Below, piece after piece: positions 55,740 through 64,000 of a stretch of DNA of 64,000 bases. A model generated the notes under the pieces. The model saw only the letters and a program-made list of their open reading frames with translations, searched no databases and was not told the DNA's origin. How positions within the stretch are numbered: the first letter of the stretch is position 1; the number at the start of each line of letters is the position of its first letter. The position numbers were made by a program, and so were the translations under genes. Source of the stretch: Chelonoidis abingdonii (taxonomy: Eukaryota > Chordata > Testudines > Testudinidae); contig NC_133771.1 in assembly GCF_003597395.2 (NCBI RefSeq), positions 131,701,064 to 131,765,063 on the forward strand, read 5' to 3'.

Positions 55740-56100
55740 GCTTGCAGTCCTATGGCATCTGCACGGATAACCCAGGAAAAAAGGTGCAAAATGGTTTGCC
55801 GTTGCTTTTAAGGAGGGAGGGAGGGAGGGTAGACGAATGACATGTACTCAAAACCACCCACAACAATGTTTTTGCCCCATCAGGCATTGGGAGCTTAACC
55901 TGGAATTCCAATGGGCAGCTGGGACTGTGGGATAGCTACCCACAGTGCACCACTCCATGAGTCGATGCTAGCCATGGTATTGAGGATGCACTCTACCGAC
56001 CTAATGCGCTTAGGGGGGACACGCATGATCAACTGTATAAAATTGGTTGCTAAAGATCGACTTCTATCAAATCAACCTAATTTTGTAGTGTAGACATGCG

Positions 56101-58635
56101 CTTACTGAATTGCATATACAGTAATAGTTTGAGGTGCAAAATAAGCTACAGGGCGGCTGGATTGTATGTTTTGAGATGTCTTCATCTGCAAAACTTAAAA
56201 AAATTGGGACTGGAAGGAGGTCACCAGAGTTTGTTTGCTTTCATTAAAACATAATTTACAAACATCAGCCCAAATTGTGTACTGGTTGAATATAGTTGAA
56301 TATATGATTCTTAAGAACAAAACAAAAAAAGCCCACTGAATTACGCACTTCCAGACAGAATGTTATTAAAAATGTATGACTTATCAAAGTTGAGAATTAA
56401 TGAACAAAAACCAATATGTAGCACAGTAGAGAGATGTGCCAAACAGTTGCAATTCTGTTTCAACAAGACTGTCCCTGCTTCCCAACATCAAATCATGTTT
56501 TGTGTGTCTAAATTGTTTAAATGAAAAGTGGGAAACCACAGCACAGCCATACATGTAGAAACTGACTGAGCACTTTCCCAAAAGTGACTTTTTTCTAGCT
56601 ATACTAAACCCACTCTCAGCTTTGTGCTTTTGAAGATTGACCCTGTGAAACCTCCATAAACATAAATGCACTTGAATAGTGAAACTAAGCACTGAAGAGA
56701 ACCTTTAAATCCTGTTTAAACTGTTTTGGAGGTAAATAAGCAGAAGATAATTTAAAATACTTAACTGGCTCTGACTAAATACTTTTCACCTTGGGGAATG
56801 GAATGAGCATTTTAGGACGTATCTCTGGTTATTTTATTAAAAGCATTTCTGTTCAGCAAAAGGTGAAAGCTAGCTTAAACGTCAGCTTTCTGCATCACCT
56901 GTAAGCATTCCCCATTGATTTCAATAGCTACCTGAGTCAGATATCCCAGCCATAGATTATGTAAGTGTCTTCATGTGCCTTTTTGGTTTTGACATTTTCC
57001 TTTGTAGTCAGTTTGAAGCTGCAAACAAAAGTGTTTCTTTCTTAAGATGCAGCTTCACTTAACTTCAGCTCGAGCTCAGTTAACATACAGCAAGGGACAA
57101 AATTCACTATAAGGCAATAGTCCAACATGCAAAATGTTGGCAATCACCACCATGACTGCCTCTCCAAATAAAGGGACCTGCTGATTGAGGCTCAATGCAT
57201 AACCCAACATCAAATCCTCTGAGAGTAGGGCACAATTTAGCAAACATTTAAAGTGCCAGTTTTTCAATTCAACAAATGAATTCCAAGGAAAGCACTGAAT
57301 TCTCCATATATTTTTTAAACCTCTCTCTGACATTTTATTATCACTATTGACTTAAGCACTGAGATACTAAAAGCCATGGAACAGCTAAGATTTTAAATGA
57401 AAGTGAGGAATTTTAAATCTGTAAGTTTTATGAATATGTGCAATACTTTCTATCACTTTCTTTGATATTTACAATATATTAAAACCAGCCACAACTTTAA
57501 GCTTCCTGCACTTAGAGCTTTTTTCAAATATTTTATTTTAAATACATTTCAAAGAGATGAGAGATACAGGCAAATAAATTGTACAACTAAGTGAACAAAA
57601 AAGTGGCATGAATGCAGCCTTTGATCTCACAAGCTTTATAAATAATTTCACTTCAAGCTGTTTTGCCCTATGTCTGGGCATTGAGTTGGATATGGATCCT
57701 CACATTGGAAAGGTGGTCAGAAAAATGACACAAAGCTTTTAAGTATGGAAAGAGGAGAGGAGTTCTCTTTTTACTTCTGAAAGACTACACTGTCTCAAGG
57801 TACAGTTGTTTTGAAATGCCATATAGGTCACAGCACACATAAGTAGGTGAATAAGAATATGCTGTGATGGGGGAGGAGCTGTTTTATTAAAAACTAGTGA
57901 AAGTTGATCCCTATTTTTTCACTTTTTATTAAAAGAGCATACATTATACAACCTGTGAAGAGAAGCATGGAAAGAATACACTTTCTGCAGGATAGTTACC
58001 AAAGAGACTAGATTTGATCTGTGTACCTAGTTGTGTATGCATGCATGCTTCATTTAATTACCTTGATTGCATGCAGAAATGGCCAGTTGTGGTTCAATTA
58101 ATCATTTACATGCATGATATGTGCATACAGTAGCTGTAATTTTACCTACAGATTAGGGCCATTTTCAAAATAGCAGCGTAATTTGACCTTAGAGGGAACT
58201 GTTAGATGCTCAGTACTGATAAAAATCAGGCAGGTGTCTTAAAAATACATTTAGAAACCTAACTAGCCTCTGATCTTTGACAATCTTGACATTAGACCAT
58301 TGTTGGGTGCTGGCTGTTCAGCATCTAATCATATGTCTGTATATTTAAAAATAACCAGTAAAGGGTTTTTTTTAATTGTCTTAGTAGAAAAATTCAAGCA
58401 AAGCAATGAAACTACTGAACTGCTGAAAAACAATCAGATAACCACAACGGATATTGGTAGTAAAATCAGGTCATCTGCACAGTTCCTCTGTAAGAGCAGC
58501 ACATGTAAGAATTGCCTCAGAGCCTTCACGCTTGTAAGTAGAAAAACACTCCCATCACAATTTGACGTTTCAATATTGTATCTCTTGGTGGGCAAGTGCA
58601 TTAATACAATTGAGCTTCAGGGTATTCTGCAAGGA
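56101..58635. other. Intergenic, nothing firmly recognised
   Basis: AT-rich, 2.5 kb. A weak palindrome (TTAGATGCT at 58202 and AGCATCTAA at 58319) suggests an old dispersed repeat at about 58140-58330. The 123-codon frame at 58300-58671 has no resemblance to a known family and runs into the DIRS end. Confidence 0.5.
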
Positions 58636-59942
58636 AAGATTACTCACCTTATAGTACCTGGAGTGCTTTGAGGAATATGTTATCCTTTGGTCTAGTGCAC
58701 TTCAGATTGCACATGCACTCCATGTATCCAGAACCAGAGAATTCTTCCTAGCCGTGTCCATTTGGTCTATGCATCTGCCCCTGCTCTTCTCATGCTCTGC
58801 ACTAAGATATACAGAGGGCTGCCAGACCACCACCACTTCAGATGCAATATGATGCAGCGAGGTATGGGAGGAGATAGGGGACACAGTGCACTGACATAGG
58901 GACAACACATCTCAAAGCACTGCAAAGTGAATAAGAATTCCTCCCATGAGTGCTTGTTTCTATGGGTAGTGCACTTTAGGTGATTCGGAAGCAGTGTTTT
59001 CCCCAAGATGGTGGTTGCCCAGAGCACTGCACCACTATTGAATTCAGGACTATCCTGCCTATGAAGGCAGTGCTTGAGGGGCTGAAATGATTCTCTCGGT
59101 ACTGGTGGGCATCAGGGCTTTGCCCATAGTTGATTCCCTGGGCCGATCCTTCACACTGCCAGAGCACAATGTCTCGCCTGACTGGGAATGGGATAGGAAA
59201 TTCTGCTGCTTCTTGGAAAACATAGATGGGGAACTTTCCTTCTTGTCCTTGTGGCATTCCTGTGTCTCCCTTCCTCTGCTCTACCCTGGCTCTGCTCACC
59301 CGGGTCTCTCAGAACTAATGGGGAAACAGGGAGGCCATGGAACCAGCCAAAGCTGTGTTCCAAGGGGACACTCCTATCTTTTTTAGGTGGACGTACAGGG
59401 GAGTCTCCCTGGCCAGAGTCTGGATCCACCCTCAAGGACTTATCCATGAGAAACATGTTGAGGTGGAACTCTGTTGGCTGCCTTGTTCTCCAGTGAAACA
59501 ACTTACTGCACCTGGAAGGAATATGGGCTTCCCCAAGGCAGTGCAAACAGGCATTGGTTACCAGAAAGGGCTTCTGGCAGTCCATTCAGCTCTTGAAGCT
59601 GGGGCTGTTTTTGGCATATGCTCCCTACCCCCAGAGAAAAGCATTGGGGAAAGGGGTTGAGCACCGCACCCCAAAATATACCAAATTAAATTATAAACTA
59701 TTTCTCACTATTTACAGGTAAGGCTGTGGAGGCACAGTGAACATCTCGGGCTCCATCTCAGCCCACACTGGGTAGGAAGGAACTGAAATGGCCGTGATCT
59801 GGCAGCTCCTTTTATACCCTCTGTGTGTATCATGAAGAGAACAGGGGAACATGTGCAGTCCAGCCAGACTCTGCTAGGAAGAATTCTCCAATTCCAGGTG
59901 CACGTCTAACCTCAAGTTCACTAGACATATGGACAAGTACGC
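58636..59942 (-). mobile_element. Mini-DIRS (non-autonomous), reverse
   Basis: Read on the minus strand: left terminal repeat (59942 to about 59740, with a TATA-like GGGTATAAAAGG, complement near 59811-59822), gag remnant, internal complementary region (58985-58900), right terminal repeat (58860-58636). 'GAGAATTCTTCCTAGC' at 58737-58752 has its inverse at 59875-59890. GAGGAATATGTTATCC near 58671 is inverted near 58905. 58950-58983 is the degenerate inverse of the outer left edge (59905-59940). No reverse transcriptase or recombinase. Confidence 0.72.
59151..59585 (-). pseudogene. DIRS gag remnant in the mini-DIRS
   Basis: The minus-strand frame of 144 codons is open. It contains ACLHCLGEAHIPSRCSK, a C-x2-C-x4-H-x4-C arrangement like a zinc knuckle and equal to the motif at 17078 (CLKCLGESHIRDR) and 29727. 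A Ser/Pro/Arg-rich region follows. No start or stop can be assigned with confidence. Role in the family: structural, RNA-binding protein. Confidence 0.65.
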
Positions 59943-61182
59943 AATGAAGGCGGCTTGTTTTGCGGGGGGAAGGTGTCTGGGGAGCTGTAGAGTGGGAGAT
60001 GGGATAGCATGTTAGTCTGCAGCTGGATTTTGTCATGGGTGAGTGTTGTCTAAGGTCTGTTTTTAGCATTACTGATATTTAGCTACAGTAATATTTGAAA
60101 TTAATCCTAGAAATACCTGAGAATAGGTTTGGAGTCTCTCAGGGCCAGTCTTGCTATCCTGTTTCGGGTAAAAATTCCTGAAATTCATGGAAGTTTGTTT
60201 GCATAAGGACTGCAAGATCAGTTCTTTAGGGAGAGGTCACAACTTAAATGGTATAAAATTACTTTCTGGCTACAGTCCTGAGACAAAACTGCCTTTATTT
60301 TGCTTAATGAGCACTTTCAAAAACACTGTGGTAAAGAACAAGTGAGGAAATATTTGGGAAAACGTATATCTATGCAAACAGGCTGCACCAGAGAGTGTGC
60401 AGTTAAAGATAAGAAGGGAAGTGGTATGATCTGAATGGTAGTGAGTTAGAAAAGTCTTAGGTAAATTGTTACAATGTCAGAATCAAAGTACTGATCTTCA
60501 GAAGAGAAAGTGATTCTTGCACCTACTGTTTCATAAATTGAAATTGTGTCCCCTTGTAAAATAGGGCAAATATGAAAGGGTGAAAAAAATCATGAAACTT
60601 CTAGAGGATAATGACAATTATTTCTACAAGGAATAAATCACATGAGTTTATAAAGAACAGATCTTGCCAGAAACGTCTGATTGTATAATTAGTTTATCAA
60701 ATATATTTAGTGTTTTAGTAAGACATCAGATAGTGTCTCAGAATCCTACACTCCATTAAAATAAGCACCTGAACTGAAAATCAGTAACCAAAGGTTGTGT
60801 TAAAGGCCAAAGTATCAAGTTGAGGGAGTCTAAGGCACTGCAGATATGCCAGCTCCAGTCTTATTTAATTTTTAATGATCTAAAAGAAATTACAGAAATT
60901 TACAGGTGGTATGAAATTTGGAGGAGTTACAAACACCCCCGAGATCACAGAAATAAATACAAGGGAACACAGAGAAATTAGAAACACAGTCAGAAACTAA
61001 CATGCAAACACACCTTGGAAAAATGCAAATTAATACGGTACAACTGGGAAAAATCCAAACTACACATTCATGAGGGAGACATTTGGAAAGTAGTGAAACT
61101 GACAAAGCTATGGGTGATATGAGCCAGCAAGTTACACAGAACTTTAATACAACGACATAACAAAGTCTAGTATACACAGAGG
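59943..61182. other. Intergenic, nothing recognised
   Basis: AT-rich. Segments such as CAGATAGTGTCTCAGAATCC are not assignable; a decayed CR1-like stretch ('TTTTTAATGATCTAAAAGAA' and 'AGGTGGTATGAAATTTGGAG', 60870-60925) is possible. Confidence 0.4.
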
Positions 61183-61506
61183 CAGGGCCGGCTCTAGCAA
61201 TTTCGCCGTCCCAAGCACGGCGGCATGCCGCGGGGGGCGCTCTGCCGTTCGCCGGTCCCGCGGCTCCGGTGGACCTCCACAGGCATTCCTGCAGAGGGTC
61301 CGATGATCCTGCAGCTCCAGTGGAGCTGCCACAGGCATGTCTGCGGGAGGTCCACTGCAGCCGCGGGACCAGTGGACTGTCCGCAGAAACGCCTGCCGCA
61401 GGTCCACTGGAGCCGCCTGCCACCCTCCCAGCAACCGGCAGAGCGCCCCCCGTGGCATGCCGCCCCAAGCACGCACTTGGCGCACTGTGGCCTGGAGCCG
61501 GCCCTG
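61183..61506. mobile_element. GC-rich hAT MITE with perfect 8-bp target duplication
   Basis: CACAGAGG flanks both ends (61175-61182 and 61507-61514). Ends are CAGGGCCGGCTCTAGCA and GGAGCCGGCCCTG. 324 bp and very GC-rich in an AT-rich surrounding. Internal inverted parts (CGGCATGCCGCGGGGGGCGC and its inverse near 61440-61465). Confidence 0.92.
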
Positions 61507-62084
61507 CACAGAGGCATATCAGGGCAGAAAACCCATTTATGCTGCTCTTGTACAGGGGCACATAAATACTGTGTTCACTTCTATGTGTGATGTTATTAAT
61601 GGAAAATCAGTTAGTGACAAATCAGAGAGAATTTAGAGAAAAACTACAAATATGAGCAGGAGGATGGAGGAAGGGATTGATTTATGAGTGAAGTGAGACT
61701 AAGGGTGAAACAACAGCCTGAACCCACTATTAGCAGCAGGGATGGATAATTACTTAAGACAGTAGGAATAACTAGGAATAATGAGATGTACTTTTTAGAA
61801 GCACAAATATAGGCTGAAAAATGCCCAGGAAGTGGGGTTTATATTTGGCTGTGGAATAGGCTTGCAAGGGAAGTGCCGAAAGCCACCTTTGGGAAATGTG
61901 ACTGTTGCCTGGACAAAGCACTAAACACAAAGAACAATCCTGCACTGGCAGCGCCATGCAATGTCTATTTAGGCCCTTTCCACCTCTCGTCGGTTGGTTG
62001 CTATAAATGCTGTAACCCAGTTGTGGCTCTGAGGGCTAATGGGGCATAAAGGGACACAGCATGTTCCAGGCCCCAGCAGTGCAG
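61507..62084. other. Intergenic, nothing recognised
   Basis: Continuation of the AT-rich flank; 61620-61960 resembles decayed LINE-like or unique sequence that I cannot assign. Confidence 0.4.
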
Positions 62085-62311
62085 ATAGCTAGTGTGTCTG
62101 TGCGTATCTCTATGCTGCTATTTTTAGGCTCTCACGAGCTTGTTTGCTGAAGGCAGAGGTGAAGCTGCCGCAGCCCAGGCTCATCACCTGAGTACATACC
62201 CATAGTCCCAAGCAAGCTTGGACCCTGGTAGCTAGCCTGGGTCGCTGCAGCTACTCTCGTTTTAGTATGCTAGCTTCACACCTTCTATTAGCAGTGTAGA
62301 CATAGCCTAAG
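62085..62311. mobile_element. MITE fragment ending AGTGTAGACATAGCC
   Basis: The right end is GCAGTGTAGACATAGCC, the same terminus type as in 4675-4918. Internal 'TGCTATTTTTAGGCTC' and 'CTCGTTTTAGTATGCTAGC' fit a palindromic MITE. The left end near 62085 is not clear. Confidence 0.5.
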
Positions 62312-64000
62312 GCACAGTTGCCTAGAGTTCAAGGGTCACCTGGTTTCCTGCAGCAATTACTGTACAGGTGTAGCTTGTTCTCCAACCCAACCCCAGCCCT
62401 GCCTTCTAAGGCTAGCATTTGGTTAGTAGGGGTAGAACCATGGAGATGCCCCCTCTGACTGTTTGACATCAAAGGCAGCACTAACCAACTCCCACTACCT
62501 TTGGACTTTGGCTGCTCAAAATGCTAAATTACAGATGCCTCTTTCTTAAGTGCACTGGAGAGGGAATGGCCCCTTTGTCTCCTCTCCCTCCCCTCACTGT
62601 GCCTGTGTAGAATGGTTGTGCTGAGATTATTAAGATTAGAATGGGGCTTGATTCAGATTCAGGCTGCGTGATATTTATAAGGCAAGCTACATTTGGGGGA
62701 ATAAGGAGAGAAGGTATCACACCCGAGCCTTTCTTCTCACCCAACAGAGTGTTGGCTCTTTATCCAGCACAGATCATTCCCCACTTCTCCCCAAGGAGCA
62801 AGATGTGATGAGTATTTGAGCCAAAGGAACATAGCTTTGGACAGTAAGTAACAACCCTGAAAGCAAAATGGGTCACAAATATAGGCCAAGTGCAGATGCA
62901 TCATGGAACAGGAAATCTTGCAGAACGCTTTTTTTTCACTCTGCTCCTCTCCCATTGTGGGTTGTTACATGTGGTCTTTGAATAAAAAAAAGGATGCAGC
63001 CTGACTCATATAGTTGTGTAATAACATGGTTACTTGTACCTACCCCAGAGCTGGAGATGACTGTGGGAGCTGAGCTGGTTCTATGCAAACTAGAGAATCC
63101 CCAGTCCTACAGTCCCTCTGTCCCTGGTATAGGGCGAACTGTACTTTGGACTCCTTTAGTCCCTCCTCAGTGCACCCAGCAGGTGCCAGGCCTGGCTTCC
63201 TGCACCTCTGAGTGGAGCCTGGTGGCACAACCACCTGGAATTGCTTCTCCGAGTGTGCCCAGCTCTCCTATTTTGCAACCATATTAATGCAACTGTTTGG
63301 CCTCTGTAAATCCTTTCACTCTGGAGACTGTGACCAGCGAGGTGCTTAAAGCCACTCAAAAACAGCTTCTTTGGAACAAAACATTATTCATTCACCGAAG
63401 ATGCAAAGAATGGGGAGCAAAAGACAAAACAATAACAAGCCTGTGTGCCTGGGTCTTACCTACACCTTACTCTTTCTTTGCCAGTTTTGTAGGTTCTGCT
63501 CAACCCAGCTAACTCGCATCTCTCGCAGGGCGAAACAGACTGTCATGCTTGCAGCATGTTCTGCATGTCCCCAGCCTGTCAGCTCTTGCTGTCACTTCCT
63601 GGGCAGTCTCTGGTCACTGACTCAATCCCCACCCTTTTCTAAGCCCAGGGTCCTCTAATGTTTCAGCATTTCCTTTGATCTCTTTCTTCTCAGCCTTGGC
63701 AAAACAGTTCTGTCAGCTGGGTTGGGGCCTGAGGAGATGTCTCTTCATGGCTGTTAACTTGGCCATCATGTTGGAGCACTTGCTGGGATGCTCTTTATTT
63801 ATCCATCAGCTCAGGATTAAACAAAGACTGTGAATGGCTAGCCAATTACAACTACTAGCAGTTTCTCCTCCCTTGGTTTTCACACCTCAACTGCTAGAAG
63901 AGGGCCTCATCCTCCCTATTTGAACTAACCTCATTATCTCTAGCCTGCTTCTTGCTTGCATATATATACCTGCCCCTGGAAATATCCACTACATGCATCC
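62312..64000. other. Intergenic, nothing recognised
   Basis: 1.7 kb without a convincing exon or repeat. The frames at 62994-63287 and 63297-63658 show no domain. Confidence 0.5.

Larger units (their letters stand above)
52546..56100 (-). mobile_element. PIF/Harbinger element, reverse, split by a hAT
   Basis: The right end has the TIR-like TTTTGTAGTGTAGACATGCG (to about 56101). The minus strand codes for the Harbinger transposase (55739 down to 54772, then 52780-52690). The left end is truncated in sequence equal to about 7505-7520 of the first copy (ACTGTTTTTCAAAGC). The hAT at 52790-54763 sits in the transposase gene. Confidence 0.82.

Noticed and set aside
58300..58671. 123-codon frame as a novel gene
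   Set aside because: No start context, no domain, and it crosses into the DIRS terminal repeat at 58636.
60890..61561. 223-codon minus-strand frame and overlapping frames
   Set aside because: They run through the GC-rich hAT MITE at 61183-61506; no domain, and the plus strand is equally open.
49851..64000. Next host gene downstream (CCR6 follows CEP43 in human)
   Set aside because: I looked for a seven-transmembrane coding exon on both strands and found none; it may lie beyond the window.

Overview
This is vertebrate nuclear DNA, AT-rich, intron-dominated and full of transposable elements. The repeat mix suggests a turtle: tRNA-derived SINEs of turtle type, abundant CR1 LINEs, Penelope-like ends, PIF/Harbinger elements with a 'GTCTACACTA' terminus, several hAT families and at least four DIRS-type relicts. 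I recognise the repeat families from memory, so the species is inferred; the host gene is much more certain.

The one host gene is CEP43 (FGFR1OP/FOP, a centrosomal and ciliary-base protein) on the + strand. Nine coding exons (2653-2787, 13759-13839, 24447-24506, 28892-29112, 41675-41787, 42050-42118, 47319-47358, 47976-48069, 48925-49005) join in frame to 894 nt, that is 297 codons plus a stop, covering the middle and C-terminus. The first exons lie upstream of the window. The 3' UTR runs to a poly(A) signal at 49827. One intron has a GC-AG donor (42119).

Region by region: 1-2652 is intron with a SINE. The next intron (2788-13758) is mostly one PIF/Harbinger element (5233-13111) that contains a nested DIRS retrotransposon (7548-11658) with reverse transcriptase, RNase H, tyrosine recombinase, inverted terminal repeats and an internal complementary region. 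The intron 13840-24446 holds a mariner-like MITE, a CR1 piece, a DIRS 5' fragment, a broken hAT transposase gene (ZMYM1-like) and a long reverse CR1 with a MITE inside. The intron 29113-41674 holds a second, scrambled DIRS (29313-35266), a Harbinger relative with a Myb-like remnant (35468-37622), and a hAT element carrying an inverted Penelope-like insert. The intron 42119-47318 holds a hAT MITE and a CR1 split by a foldback hAT (45019-46581). Downstream of the gene (49851-64000) are CR1 pieces nested head-to-head, a Harbinger element split by a hAT that contains the assembly gap (53196-53841), a mini-DIRS (58636-59942) and a GC-rich hAT MITE (61183-61506). I see no second host gene, no rRNA, no true tRNA gene and no CRISPR array.

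All transposon genes seen are broken by stops, frameshifts or deletions. The points most worth a second look are the preserved DIRS junction architecture, with a splice-donor-like sequence at the element edge in sense with CEP43, the foldback hAT, the mini-DIRS, and the roughly 170-bp tandem array inside a DIRS gag region.
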